From Azospirillum sp. (lineage in GTDB: Bacteria > Pseudomonadota > Alphaproteobacteria > Azospirillales > Azospirillaceae), in contig WGNK01000023.1 in the NCBI GenBank assembly GCA_016124535.1, positions 1-64,000 on the forward strand: 64,000 nt of DNA, written 5' to 3'. The position numbers were made by a program, and so were the translations under genes. Below, one piece after another: positions 51,298 through 60,365 of the stretch. The stretch's first letter is position 1. Each line of letters opens with the position of its first letter. The notes under the pieces were generated by a model. It saw only the letters and a program-made list of their open reading frames with translations, was not told the DNA's origin and made no database searches.

Positions 51298-52126
51298 CCG
51301 TGCAATCCCCGGCTCGCGGCCCGGCCAGCTGTTGGGGCTGCGACCGAATGCGCTCTTGACCCAGGCATCCGAGTCGGACCGGCGCGACCGCAGCCGTCGG
51401 GATGAGCCCCACCGATCCCCGGATCTGCGCTCGCCTCGGCCCGGCGGGATCGGTGAGGTTGGAGGCCGGTGGTGATCGGCGGACCCCGGCGCGCGATATA
51501 TTGGCGCTGCATATCTGCAACAGTTGATGATGAATTGCCACATCAATGGCTGCAAACGTTTATTGCCTCTGTCAACGAAGGTAATTTGGCATCGAACGCC
51601 GATGGGTCGCGATCCTTGAATGGTCGGATCTCGCGTCCGGCCGGCAGAGCTTGCCGGTCGGCGACCTATGTTCGGCGGGAGCAGTGAAGTTGGATCGGCC
51701 GTTTCGCAAGATCCGTTGTCCAGGTACGAGGAGGTGTGGGGTATAGCAGAAGGTTTGGTCGCTCCCGGAACCGAAGGCAAAGGGTACAACCACCATTTGC
51801 GGTACGGGTAGGGGAGGCGGTCGCGCAACCGCGGCGCCGAACAGACGATGTTGGAATCGGCTATGTCGGATGTCACGGTTTCTGCTATGCTTTTTAAGAC
51901 TGGTTGTGAAAAAGTCCAAGCTTGGACCTGGCGCGGCGACACACGGGTGGGGATTGTTCTCCCTGTTCGGGTGGTGCCGGGCGGATCGGATGGAACGCAA
52001 AGTGATGAAGGCAACCTGCTCAACGGCAGTACAGCCTGAACGCCGTTGACGCCCGATGTCGGGGGGCGGCGTCGAGGCGGCGATGGTGAGAATTCCCTCA
52101 TGGTGAATAGATTTCGGAGAAACGAG
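51298..52126. other. Intergenic region (829 bases) before the OmpA-type gene
   Basis: Several short frames exist on both strands, but none has both a ribosome site and normal codon use. The stretch 51480-51580 is lower in GC. A long leader or small RNA upstream of the OmpA-type gene is possible; I see no recognisable RNA family. Confidence 0.5.
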
Positions 52127-52699
52127 ATGAAGCTTACCAGCAACCAAATCGCCGTCATCGGGGCACTGGCGTTGGTGCTCTGCTTGCCGCTGGTTTCGAT
52201 CGGTGCAAAGGCGGCGTCTGATGTCGATGCCTACAACGCGACCGTTTGCAACCCGGTTCTGACCAATTCGTCCCTGATCCCGGTTCTGACCGCTTCGAGC
52301 GGTGTTTATGCCATCCACAAGGATAGCTACACCTGCCCGACGCCGCCGCCGGCGGCAATGGCGCAGACCGATTTCCTGGTCTTCTTCGATTGGGATAAGA
52401 CGGCAATCACCCCGGCAGCCCGCAAGATTCTCAGCGATGCCGCCGCGGCTGCACAGAGCATGAAAACCGTCCGTATCGACGTGACCGGTCACACCGACAC
52501 CTCCGGCTCGCCCAGGTACAACCAGGCCCTGTCCGAGCGCCGCGCCGCAGCGGTCAAGCAGGAGCTGGTTCTGCGGGGCATCAACCCGGCCATGATCACC
52601 ACCGTCGGCAAGGGCGAAACCGAGCTGATGGTGCCGACCCGCGATGGCATCCGCGAGCCGACCAACCGGCGTGCCCAGATCGTCATCGTCACCAACTGA
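52127..52699 (+). CDS. OmpA C-terminal domain (peptidoglycan-binding) protein
   Basis: 190 residues from ATG 52127 (GGAGAAAC upstream). A Sec signal or anchor ends near KAASDVD (about residue 30). The OmpA-like domain covers about residues 80-190: FLVFFDWDKTAITPAARKIL, VRIDVTGHTDTSGSPRYN and LSERRAAAVKQEL. It should hold the outer envelope to peptidoglycan. Its own terminator follows. Confidence 0.9.
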   Translation: MKLTSNQIAVIGALALVLCLPLVSIGAKAASDVDAYNATVCNPVLTNSSLIPVLTASSGVYAIHKDSYTCPTPPPAAMAQTDFLVFFDWDKTAITPAARKILSDAAAAAQSMKTVRIDVTGHTDTSGSPRYNQALSERRAAAVKQELVLRGINPAMITTVGKGETELMVPTRDGIREPTNRRAQIVIVTN

Positions 52700-52752
52700 C
52701 GACGACCTGCCGGCCCGAGCTTCGGGTCGGCGGATCTGGTTCAGGGCATTGG

Positions 52753-52785
52753 AAAGGCGCTCCCGCAAGGGAGCGCCTTTTCTTT
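52753..52785 (+). terminator. Rho-independent terminator after the OmpA-type gene
   Basis: A 12-bp perfect stem (AAAGGCGCTCCC with GGGAGCGCCTTT) around a GCAA tetraloop, followed by a T-rich tail, 54 bases after the stop codon. Confidence 0.9.
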
Positions 52786-52914
52786 GTCGCCAGCGCTACG
52801 TCGCGGGCTGGCCGGACCCTTGCCGGTCAATCCCACTACGGGCCTGCAATTGCGGCGATTTCATCTTCCTGCATTCTCCGTGTAAGGCAGACCCTGTTAG
52901 TTTTGGCAGGCTGA

Positions 52915-52945
52915 GGCCGGGTAATGGCCGGCCGGTTACCCGGCC
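52915..52945. promoter_or_regulatory. 10-bp inverted repeat upstream of the 53.0-kb gene
   Basis: GGCCGGGTAA (52915-52924) pairs perfectly with TTACCCGGCC (52936-52945). The 11-base spacer holds another short palindrome. It sits 72 bases before the start codon and could be an operator or a leader hairpin. Confidence 0.4.
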
Positions 52946-53017
52946 ACCCTCCCGCGCGCAGCGACCAGAGGCGAATGCCGGGCCAGCGTCGGGAGGCCTG
53001 CCACAGGAGGGATATTT

Positions 53018-53434
53018 ATGCTCATCACTCTGTTCGGAACCCCGAAGACCGACTCCGCCGCCGCCAACCGCACGGTGAACGCCGTAACTGGTCGGCCCGC
53101 GGTGGCATCGACCACGACCCACCAGCCAGTGGCGGCGACCACGCACCACGAGCCGGTCGCATCGACCACCCGGCATCTTCCCGTGGTCACCGTGATGTCG
53201 GAGCAGAGTGGAAAGCCGACCAGAGCCGAGCGTCGGGGCCGGGATGTTCCGGTTCCGGCGCGTCGCCGCCAGGCGATGGAGAGCGCTGTCTCAGGAAAAT
53301 CGAAGGCGAAGGCGCAGGTGAAGATCAGCCAGGCCGGCAAGAACGCTACCGCCTCGCGCTGGCCCAAGGAATTCGCGGTGCCATTCGCGATCCAGAACCG
53401 GCGCAGCGCCGAGCCGCCGCCGGATCTCTGGTAA
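53018..53434 (+). CDS. Unrecognised small basic protein with Pro-Val-Ala/Thr-Thr-His repeats
   Basis: 138 residues. ATG 53018 follows a near-perfect ribosome site (AGGAGGG, seven bases upstream) and a terminator follows the gene, so expression is likely. Residues about 26-57 form three degenerate ten-residue repeats of the type (Q/E)PVA(A/S)TTxH. The rest is rich in Arg/Lys/Ala and has no signal peptide, membrane helix or known motif. The isoelectric point must be high. I do not recognise the family; a nucleic-acid or envelope-polymer role is only a guess. Confidence 0.65.
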   Translation: MLITLFGTPKTDSAAANRTVNAVTGRPAVASTTTHQPVAATTHHEPVASTTRHLPVVTVMSEQSGKPTRAERRGRDVPVPARRRQAMESAVSGKSKAKAQVKISQAGKNATASRWPKEFAVPFAIQNRRSAEPPPDLW

Positions 53435-53465
53435 ACATCGGGACACTCCCGAATCGTCACTTGCC

Positions 53466-53501
53466 GGCCTCGCGTCACCTCCGCGGCGCGGGGCCTTTTT
53501 T
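53466..53501 (+). terminator. Rho-independent terminator after the repeat-protein gene
   Basis: A 9-bp stem (GGCCTCGCG with CGCGGGGCC, one G-U pair) with a 12-base loop and six T residues, 32 bases after the stop codon. Confidence 0.75.
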
Positions 53502-53663
53502 CGTCCCGACGCGCGGGATTCGCAGGGACCGGAGGAGGAACGACGCAAACGGCCGGCGCAGCCTACCACGCAGCCCGAAACCGGGCGGGAGGGGGGGCCT
53601 GAAACGCAGCAGCTGAGAACGTCCGGCCGGATTTGGCCCAGGGACGCCTGTTCAGGGATGACT

Positions 53664-53703
53664 GGGTCAGGGGCGCTTAGGGTCAGGGGCGCTTAGGGTC
53701 AGG
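53664..53703. repeat. 16-bp tandem repeat, 2.5 copies
   Basis: The unit GGGTCAGGGGCGCTTA occurs at 53664-53679 and 53680-53695, and half of it again to 53703. It ends just before the stop codon of the SRPBCC gene on the other strand. Confidence 0.95.
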
Positions 53704-53712
53704 AGTACCGGC

Positions 53713-54153
53713 TCAGGGCACCGCAGCGGCAAGATGGCGCTCCAGGCCGTCGAACACCTTTTGCATCAGGCGGGAGTGGATACCGGCTACATCGAACAGC
53801 GGCAGGAACATCGCCGCCAGCCCCCGTGCCCGCAGGTCGACCGCGAAGGTGATCTCGGTGCCGCCGTTCTGCTGCTCCAGGGACCACACACCGGTGCCGT
53901 CATGCAGCCCGCTGTCATAGCGCATCGCCACACGGAGCGGCGCCTCGATTGCTTCGACGGTACATTGAAAGGCATTGCCCGAGGTGGCGATCTCGACCAC
54001 GGTGCCGAGCCCGAACGGCGGTTCGGTCAAGACGCGGACCCCGACATCCTCGGGCCACCACGCGGCATAGCGATCAAAAGCGAGCAGGATCGGGAAGAGG
54101 CTTTCGGGGGAAACCGGAAACCACCGGCAATTGGATGCCTGGGTCCTGGACAA
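53713..54153 (-). CDS. SRPBCC-fold protein (polyketide cyclase/START-like)
   Basis: About 146 residues. The pattern VSPESLFPILLAFDRYAAWWPEDVGVRVL followed by alternating strands (GTVVEIATSGNAFQCTVEAI, ITFAVDLRARGL) and a long C-terminal helix (IHSRLMQKVFDGLERHLAA) is the SRPBCC fold. It may bind a hydrophobic ligand. The start is uncertain: no ATG fits before the tRNA, so I place it at TTG 54153. A frame continues up to 54255 inside the tRNA-Leu gene and cannot be the start. Confidence 0.65.
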   Translation of the reverse strand: MSRTQASNCRWFPVSPESLFPILLAFDRYAAWWPEDVGVRVLTEPPFGLGTVVEIATSGNAFQCTVEAIEAPLRVAMRYDSGLHDGTGVWSLEQQNGGTEITFAVDLRARGLAAMFLPLFDVAGIHSRLMQKVFDGLERHLAAAVP

Positions 54154-54225
54154 GACGGCGGGTCGCTCTTCCTGAGTTCGGGGCTGGCTGGGCCCGGTGG
54201 TGACAGGCCCTTGCAAAGACAGATT

Positions 54226-54312
54226 TGGTGCGGTCGAGAAGACTCGAACTTCCACGGGATCTCTCCCACAGCGACCTCAACGCTGCGCGTCTACCAGTTC
54301 CGCCACGACCGC
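54226..54312 (-). tRNA. tRNA-Leu (anticodon GAG)
   Basis: On the minus strand the acceptor GCGGTCG pairs with CGACCGC, the anticodon stem CAGCG/CGCTG encloses TTGAGGT (anticodon GAG, reading CUC/CUU), a long variable arm of class II type is present, and TTCGAGT forms the T loop. The 3' CCA is encoded in the DNA. Confidence 0.97.
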
Positions 54313-54421
54313 ACTTGCCCGCCGCTCAATCGCATCGGGATGGCGGGGCATAGCAAATCCGAGAGCGCCGATCAAGGCTCCCGTCATCCCGATCACCTCA
54401 AATGCCCGAGGGCGTGGCTTT

Positions 54422-54667
54422 TCATTCGCTCCGGGGCGGCCGTCGCTTCGTCGCATCGGGGCGTTCGATCTGGACCGCGAGCAGCGCGATCAGCCCGGCC
54501 CACACGGTGAAAACGTAGAGGGCCAGGAAGGGCCAGCCCAGGACCATGACCTCGACGCCGAAGACCCGCAGCAGCGGCGGATTGAACGCAACGGCACCGA
54601 ACAGAAACAGCCCGATCAGGCGATCGGCGCGGGGCGGCGGCGGGGCCGGTTCGGGATCGGGGATCAA
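54422..54667 (-). CDS. Small two-helix membrane protein
   Basis: 81 residues. A Pro-rich N-terminus (DPEPAPPPPRAD) is followed by two hydrophobic helices (LIGLFLFGAVAFNPPLLRVF and LGWPFLALYVFTVWAGLIALLAV) and a basic tail. It overlaps the exonuclease-fusion stop by four bases, so it belongs to that operon. The NPPLL and LYVFTVWA patterns recall small proteins that sit beside sodium:solute symporter-linked regulators; this is memory, not proof. Confidence 0.75.
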   Translation of the reverse strand: MIPDPEPAPPPPRADRLIGLFLFGAVAFNPPLLRVFGVEVMVLGWPFLALYVFTVWAGLIALLAVQIERPDATKRRPPRSE

Positions 54668-56865
54668 AAGGCGCGCTCCCGGGCATGGAGTTCGACCACG
54701 ATGTTGGCGCCGCGGATGGCGTCGTCGAGGGTGCGGATGCCGCGTTCCTTCAGCATGTCGATCATGCGCAGAAACACCGCTGCGGTGACCAGGCTGTCGC
54801 CAAGTGCCGAATGGCGGTCGACGATCTCGATGCCCAGGCGGGCGGCGATGCCGTCCAGGGTGTGGTCGCCGTTTTCGCCCTGGAGCTGGAGCGACAGCAA
54901 CATGGTATCGAGCACCGGGTTGTCGAAGCGGATGCCGGTGAGCGGTGCCTTCATCTTGAGGAATTTGAGATCGAACGCGGCGTTATGGGCAACCAGCACC
55001 GCACCGGCGACGAAGGCCTTGAATTTGGGCAGGACCACCGCGATGCTCGGGCGGTCGCGCACCACCTCGTCGGTGATGCCGTGGATCGGGATGGTCTCCG
55101 GCCGGATCGGTCGACCGGGGTTGACCAGCGCCGAGAAAGTTTCGCCGGTCAGGATGCGGCCGTTGACGATCCGGACCCCGGCGATGGAAATGATCTCGTC
55201 GCCTTCGGACGGCGACAATCCGGTGGTCTCGGTGTCGAACACGACATAGGTGAGTTCGGTCAGCGCCATGCTGCGCAGCTCGCTGGTCGGCATCGGCTGG
55301 GCCAGCAGCGAGAAGTCGAAGAATTCGGGGCGTGCCGGCAGCGGCCGCTGGACCGGGCCCGGCGGTTGCAGCGCCGGCGGCAGCGGCAGGCGCAGCCGGA
55401 CATAGCCCTCGCGCGCCGCTTCGCTCCACAGATCGCTGCGATGGTGCTGCATGACATCGCCGACGGTCAGCCCGCCCAGCGCGTCGGCCAAGGGCTGGGA
55501 TTTCCAGCCATCGATCGCGGCGCTGGCGATGGTCGGCGCGCCGGTCCAGGCAATGTCGATATGGACCCAGCGACCGGCGGCTTCTGCCGAGAGGTCGAAG
55601 CTGGTCAGGCCGGTCGCCTCGCGCACCCGCTCGATCAGGAAGTCGAGCAGCACGACCAGGCTGAAACTGTCGCCGTGGAGCCATTGCGGCAGCCCGGTCG
55701 GGGTCAGGGTGATATCGGCGCGGGCGGCGACGCGATGGATCACCAGAGTGATCAGGTTGCTGGAATGGATGTCGCTCATCGGCCAGGTGCCGGAGATGAT
55801 CCCCCGGTAGTCGGTGGAAATCCGCTCCAGCCGCTGCGACAGGGTATTGCATTCGGCGATCGTGACCTGTTCGAAATTGGCGCGGTTTTCTGCGGTCAGC
55901 TCCGGATAGTCGAACATCGTCTCCAGCATGGCGCGCAAGTTGGCGACCGGTGGGCGCAGGCCCTCCGCCGCCTCGCGCAACAGCGCGTCGCGCTGACCGA
56001 GCGCCGCCAGCTCACGGGTGGCGTCGGTGAAGGTGACGACATACCCGGTGACCGATGGGCCGGTGACCGACGGAGGATTTTCGTCGCCCCCGTGGTGGAT
56101 CAGGCTCATCCGGCCCTGCAGCAGGATCCGGCCATCGGTGGTGCCGCCGACGAACTGGGCGGTGCTGCCGTCAACATGCTCGTGGTGCCGGTTGTCGCGC
56201 AGGCGCAACGTCAGCCGCTCCAGGGTGTGGAGCACCGGCTCGGCAAGGACGATGTGAAACAGGTTGCGGCCGAGCCCGAGATCGCCGGTTACCCGCAGCA
56301 GGTTGAGTGCGGTCTGATTATACAGCAATATCTGGTGTTTCAGGTTGCAGACCAGCACCCCCTCATGGAGGTCGCGCAGGATCGCGGCAAGCCGGATGTT
56401 CTGTTCTTCGGTGCGCGCGGTCGAAGCCGCCACGGCGCGGTCGATATCCTGGCGTGCCGCCGCCAGCTTGTCGAGCAGCTGGTTGATGCCCTCGGGCAGG
56501 GGGGCCAGCGCGGCGAAGCGGTCCTCCGCGACGCGGGCGCCGGCGGCACCATGGGCGACCACGCGGGCTTCACCGGCCAGTGCGGCGGCGCCGATCAGCA
56601 GTGTGCGGTTGACCACGATCCACAACCCGGTGAAGGCTGCGGCGATGGCAAACGCCATCAGCGTGCTGTAGGGAAGTGCGGCATCGCGCACCCTCGCCTC
56701 GATCATCACCTGCGGCAACACCACGGCCGCCAGCGTGATCGTGGTTCCGAGCCCGGCAAACAACCAGGGGATCAGGCGGCGGCGATAGCGGTCCAGCCAC
56801 GACGCGGCCGGCTTGCCGGCGGGGTGGTGCGCATTGGCATCGTCCGTGGTCAGCCCGGCGGTCAT
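54664..56865 (-). CDS. Membrane-anchored PAS/pseudo-histidine-kinase fused to a DnaQ-type 3'-5' exonuclease
   Basis: 733 residues. Two membrane helices at about 31-57 and 66-97, a helical linker (115-165), a PAS-like domain (160-285), and a HisKA-like helix pair (290-345) whose His is replaced: AAEGLRPPV (299-307) has Glu at the phosphorylation site. A HATPase-like region (about 390-490) lacks the N-box Asn. From residue 538 a DEDDh exonuclease is complete: FDTET (D544, E546), HNAAFDLKF (D632), and DRHSALGDS (H685, D690). A nuclease with intact active site is thus tethered to the membrane by a dead sensor kinase. The receiver-domain gene overlaps it upstream (ATGA). Confidence 0.9.
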   Translation of the reverse strand: MTAGLTTDDANAHHPAGKPAASWLDRYRRRLIPWLFAGLGTTITLAAVVLPQVMIEARVRDAALPYSTLMAFAIAAAFTGLWIVVNRTLLIGAAALAGEARVVAHGAAGARVAEDRFAALAPLPEGINQLLDKLAAARQDIDRAVAASTARTEEQNIRLAAILRDLHEGVLVCNLKHQILLYNQTALNLLRVTGDLGLGRNLFHIVLAEPVLHTLERLTLRLRDNRHHEHVDGSTAQFVGGTTDGRILLQGRMSLIHHGGDENPPSVTGPSVTGYVVTFTDATRELAALGQRDALLREAAEGLRPPVANLRAMLETMFDYPELTAENRANFEQVTIAECNTLSQRLERISTDYRGIISGTWPMSDIHSSNLITLVIHRVAARADITLTPTGLPQWLHGDSFSLVVLLDFLIERVREATGLTSFDLSAEAAGRWVHIDIAWTGAPTIASAAIDGWKSQPLADALGGLTVGDVMQHHRSDLWSEAAREGYVRLRLPLPPALQPPGPVQRPLPARPEFFDFSLLAQPMPTSELRSMALTELTYVVFDTETTGLSPSEGDEIISIAGVRIVNGRILTGETFSALVNPGRPIRPETIPIHGITDEVVRDRPSIAVVLPKFKAFVAGAVLVAHNAAFDLKFLKMKAPLTGIRFDNPVLDTMLLSLQLQGENGDHTLDGIAARLGIEIVDRHSALGDSLVTAAVFLRMIDMLKERGIRTLDDAIRGANIVVELHARERAF

Positions 56866-57233
56866 CCGCTCCCCAAATGCTTGCGGACCGTATTGACAAG
56901 ATCGCGGGTCGAAAACGGCTTGGTGATGTAATCGGTGGCCCCCAGCGCCATACCCTTTTCCCGTTCGACATCGCGGCTTTTGGCGGTGAGCATGATGATC
57001 GGCAGGTCGCGGTAGAGTGGATTGGCGCGGATGGTCTGGCAGACATCAAAGCCATCCCGCTTGGGCATCATGGCGTCGAGCAGGATCAGGTCCGGGGTGG
57101 CTTTTTCCACGGCCTGGATTGCCTCCTCGCCGTCGCGCGCCACCCGCACCTCGAAGCCTGCTTTGCTCAGCAGCACTTGCAGCGACAGCAAAATGCTGGG
57201 CTCGTCGTCGGCGACCAGAATGGTCGGTTTCAT
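56862..57233 (-). CDS. CheY-like single-domain response regulator
   Basis: 123 residues. The phosphorylation site is intact: DDEPS with paired Asp, LILLDAMMP (phosphoacceptor Asp near 53), a conserved Thr in MLTAKS and Lys in ITKPF. There is no output domain. It overlaps the exonuclease fusion by four bases and is transcribed first, so the fusion or the small membrane protein is a likely partner. Confidence 0.92.
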   Translation of the reverse strand: MKPTILVADDEPSILLSLQVLLSKAGFEVRVARDGEEAIQAVEKATPDLILLDAMMPKRDGFDVCQTIRANPLYRDLPIIMLTAKSRDVEREKGMALGATDYITKPFSTRDLVNTVRKHLGSG

Positions 57234-57361
57234 TTGGGGCTTCCTCCGCTCTGGCCTGCCCTGTCTCGAGGCTCGGCCGATTTTTTATCATTTTCAACCC
57301 CGATACCCTGCAACTTACCGGTACTCAAGGCGACAAATCAAGCCAGCGGTGCCGAACCTGC

Positions 57362-58510
57362 TCAGCGCAGCGTCACCACTAACGGGGTCAGTCCGGCGAG
57401 CGCCCCGGCACGGCGGGCGGCGGCGGCGGCGGCGGCGTGGGTGGCGAAATGGCCGATCCTTACGACATGCCAGGCGATGCCCTGAGGGTCGGTCCAACGG
57501 TAGCGATAGGCATGCAGGCCGGCGGCATCGAGCCGCGCGACCATGGCCTCGGCATGGCCGGGAACCAGGAAGCTGCCGAGCTGGATCGCGAAACCGCCGG
57601 GCCGCGGCGCCGGGACCGGCCGGGTCGAATGGGGCGGGAGCGTCGTCGGCGGCGGTTCGAGCGTTGCGACATCGACCGGGCGCGCCACCTCTGCCGGGGC
57701 CGGGGCCGGTTCGACTGGCTCGGCTTCCGGCGGCGGTGTTGGGTCGGCGGACGGCGCAGGCAGGGACGACGGAGCCAGGATCGGTTCGGCGGGGGGTAAT
57801 TCGATCGCGAGCTGGCCGATCGGGCGCAGGAGGTCCGGAGGCGGCGCGGCGGCCATCGCTGTCTGTGGTTGGGGCGGTTGGACCGGGGGGGGCTCGGCCG
57901 CCACGGTTGCGGCTGCGGCCTCTGCCGGCGGTGCGATCGTGACGGGCGGCGGGGGCAAGACCGGCGCGGGTTCGGCTGCGCTGCTTGCGGCGACCGGCGG
58001 CACCTCCTTGATCGTCGGCGCCGGCTCCGGCAGCACCGGCGGCTCGGGCACGACCGCCGCAATCGCCGTCGGCGCGGCCGGCGCAGGGGCCGGCGCGGCG
58101 GGTTCGATCGGTGCTGCCGTCATGACCCGAACCACGATCGCAATCGGCACCGGCTCGGGCGGCGGTGCGATCGGTCCAGCCGTCTGCAGCAGGGCGAGGG
58201 CCACGCCGAGCCCGCCGGTGACGGTGAGGGCCACGGCCAGGGGCCACGGCCGCGCGTACCAGGGCGGCGACGCGTCCAGGTCATCGTCGAGGGCGCGATG
58301 ATCGGCGAGTTCCAGGGCCACGGCGCCCCGCGGCCGGCTGTCCGAGAGTTCGCGCAGAAGATCGGAAACGGCGTCGCGGTCGGGGTCGGGCAACGCCACG
58401 CGGTCGACCAGCCAGGGGTCGACATCATGGTCCCCGGCGAGTGTCTGGTCGGGGTCTGGAGCCCTGCTCCGGCGCCGGATCGGCGTCCTGGAATCGTCGA
58501 TGAAGTTCAA
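57362..58510 (-). CDS. SPOR-domain inner-membrane protein
   Basis: 382 residues. A cytoplasmic N-terminus of about 85 residues, one membrane helix (WPLAVALTVTGGLGVALALL), then a Pro/Ala-rich periplasmic stretch (about 120-300), and a C-terminal SPOR domain (FAIQLGSFLVPGHAEAMVARL, then WHVVRIGHFATHAAAAAAA). SPOR domains bind denuded septal peptidoglycan. It resembles cell-division proteins only in this domain. Confidence 0.85.
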   Translation of the reverse strand: MNFIDDSRTPIRRRSRAPDPDQTLAGDHDVDPWLVDRVALPDPDRDAVSDLLRELSDSRPRGAVALELADHRALDDDLDASPPWYARPWPLAVALTVTGGLGVALALLQTAGPIAPPPEPVPIAIVVRVMTAAPIEPAAPAPAPAAPTAIAAVVPEPPVLPEPAPTIKEVPPVAASSAAEPAPVLPPPPVTIAPPAEAAAATVAAEPPPVQPPQPQTAMAAAPPPDLLRPIGQLAIELPPAEPILAPSSLPAPSADPTPPPEAEPVEPAPAPAEVARPVDVATLEPPPTTLPPHSTRPVPAPRPGGFAIQLGSFLVPGHAEAMVARLDAAGLHAYRYRWTDPQGIAWHVVRIGHFATHAAAAAAARRAGALAGLTPLVVTLR

Positions 58511-58559
58511 GGGGAGGGCGGTGCCTCGCCGGGTTGGGGCTGCCGGAGCGTCGGTCGGT

Positions 58560-58766
58560 TCAGAGCAGACCGAACAGGGTAAACACCGCGCCGACCAGCA
58601 TGAAAGTGAAATAGACCAACAGCAGAAGATCGGCCCTCATCGGGCTGCGCAACAGAGCCGGCGGCGGATCGGCGCGATAGGCACGCAAGACCGGCCGGTA
58701 CGTCAACGCGAAGGTGCCAAGCATGACAACTCCGGCGACCAATTGATAGAAGTCGTAGGTGGGCAT
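58560..58766 (-). CDS. Small two-helix membrane protein, hypothetical
   Basis: 68 residues with two hydrophobic stretches (FYQLVAGVVMLGTFALTY and LLLLVYFTFMLVGAVFTLFGLL). ATG 58766 has a strong ribosome site (GGGAGGA, eight bases upstream), so it is likely real. No family recognised. It lies 49 bases before the SPOR gene on the same strand. Confidence 0.7.
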   Translation of the reverse strand: MPTYDFYQLVAGVVMLGTFALTYRPVLRAYRADPPPALLRSPMRADLLLLVYFTFMLVGAVFTLFGLL

Positions 58767-59072
58767 GCGCAGTCCTCCCTGATCTTCTTCAGATGCGGCC
58801 AGCGGGGCCGCCAGCGGGCGATCCGTCGCTGCCGATGGGGCGCCCCCGATGCCGGGTCGGTTGGCTAGTCTGGAATGTTAGCGGTAATGCCGGCCAATCG
58901 GAACCTTTAACTTGCTTTGGGCGTCGGGATCCAGGCGCCATCGGCCGATCGTGCCGGGACCGGCGGCAGGGCCTGCAGGCGGGCGCAGCGCCCTTGCACG
59001 AAGCGGGCTTCCGCGCGCGGCGGGTTGTTTGCTACGATCGGTTGACCGTTTGAAGCTGGGGGGATTGTCGCC
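58767..59072. other. Divergent promoter region before proA (306 bases)
   Basis: Separates the minus-strand small membrane protein gene from proA. An A/T-richer patch at 58870-58915 could hold a proA promoter. No gene or RNA is seen. Confidence 0.6.
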
Positions 59073-60365
59073 GTGATCGTGGTGCCGCTTGCCGCCGAGT
59101 CTGGGGGCGATGCTTTGTCCGAGGAGATGCGCCGGTTGGGGCGCCAGGCGCGGGTGGCCGCGGCGGTGCTGGCAAATACCTCCGCCGAGGCCAAGAACCA
59201 GGCCCTGATCGCGGCGGCGGCGGCCTTGCGGGCCGCGGGCGCGGCGATCCTGGCGGCCAACCGACAGGACGTCGAAGCGGCAGCCGCGCGCGGTGTTGCG
59301 GTCCCGCTGATCGAGCGCTTGCGGCTCGACGAGGCACGGGTCGAGGCGATGGCGCGCGGGTTGGAAGACGTGGCGGCCCTGCCGGACCCGATCGGCACCG
59401 TGCTGGCCGAGTGGTGCCGCCCGAACGGGCTGCGCATCCAGCGGGTGCGGGTGCCGATCGGGGTGATCGGGATCATCTACGAGTCCCGTCCCAACGTCAC
59501 GGCGGACGCCGGTGGCTTGTGCCTGAAATCGGGCAATGCCGCGATCCTGCGCGGCGGCTCGGAGAGTTTTCATTCGTCCCGCGCGATCGCGGCGGCGCTG
59601 GCACAGGGACTCCGGGCCGCAGGGCTGCCGGAGACGGCGATCCAGTTGGTGCCGACCACCGACCGGGCGGCGGTCGGGGTCATGCTGACCATGGCCGAGG
59701 ACATCGACGTGATCATCCCGCGCGGCGGCAAGTCGCTGACCTCGCGGGTGGCGGCGGAAAGCCGGGTGCCGGTGATCAAGCATCTCGACGGCATCTGCCA
59801 TGTCTATGTCGATGGCGCCGCCGACCTGGCACGGGCGCGGGCGGTGACGCTGAACGCCAAGATGCGGCGCACTTCGATCTGCGGCGCCGCCGAGACCCTG
59901 CTGGTCGACGCCAGGGTGGCCGCCAGCCATCTGCCCTGGCTGGTCCGCGATCTGCTGGAGGCCGGTTGCGAGGTCCGGGGCGATGCCGCGGTTCAGGCGG
60001 TCGACACGCGGGTCAAGGCGGCGGCCGCCGCCGACTGGGACACCGAATACCTGGATGCGATCATCTCGGTACGGCTGGTCGACGGCGTCGATGGGGCGAT
60101 CGCCCATATCGAGGCCCACGGCTCGCACCACACCGACAGCATCGTTACCGAGGACACGGCGACGGCTGAACGTTTCCTGGACCGGGTCGACAGCGGCATC
60201 GTGCTATGGAACGCCTCGACCCAGTTCGCCGACGGCGGCGAGTTCGGCATGGGGGCGGAAATCGGCATCTCGACCGGCAAGCTGCACGCGCGGGGACCGG
60301 TCGGCGCCGAGCAGTTGACCAGCACCAAATACAAGGTGCGCGGAACCGGACAGGTCCGGCCCTGA
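59073..60365 (+). CDS. proA: Gamma-glutamyl phosphate reductase
   Basis: 430 residues from GTG 59073 (GGGGGGA upstream). Reduces gamma-glutamyl phosphate to the semialdehyde in proline synthesis, using [26 protein letters not shown], the catalytic Cys in [13 protein letters not shown], and the C-terminal [20 protein letters not shown] are diagnostic. proB and obgE, often adjacent, are absent. nadD follows with essentially no gap. Confidence 0.97.
   Translation: MIVVPLAAESGGDALSEEMRRLGRQARVAAAVLANTSAEAKNQALIAAAAALRAAGAAILAANRQDVEAAAARGVAVPLIERLRLDEARVEAMARGLEDVAALPDPIGTVLAEWCRPNGLRIQRVRVPIGVIGIIYESRPNVTADAGGLCLKSGNAAILRGGSESFHSSRAIAAALAQGLRAAGLPETAIQLVPTTDRAAVGVMLTMAEDIDVIIPRGGKSLTSRVAAESRVPVIKHLDGICHVYVDGAADLARARAVTLNAKMRRTSICGAAETLLVDARVAASHLPWLVRDLLEAGCEVRGDAAVQAVDTRVKAAAAADWDTEYLDAIISVRLVDGVDGAIAHIEAHGSHHTDSIVTEDTATAERFLDRVDSGIVLWNASTQFADGGEFGMGAEIGISTGKLHARGPVGAEQLTSTKYKVRGTGQVRP

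Noticed and set aside
51572..52768. 398-residue minus-strand frame across the OmpA-type gene and its upstream gap
   Set aside because: The part opposite the OmpA-type gene is antisense, and the remainder has no motif or ribosome site.
54154..54255. N-terminal extension of the SRPBCC frame into the tRNA gene
   Set aside because: The only ATG lies inside the tRNA-Leu gene, so translation from there is implausible.
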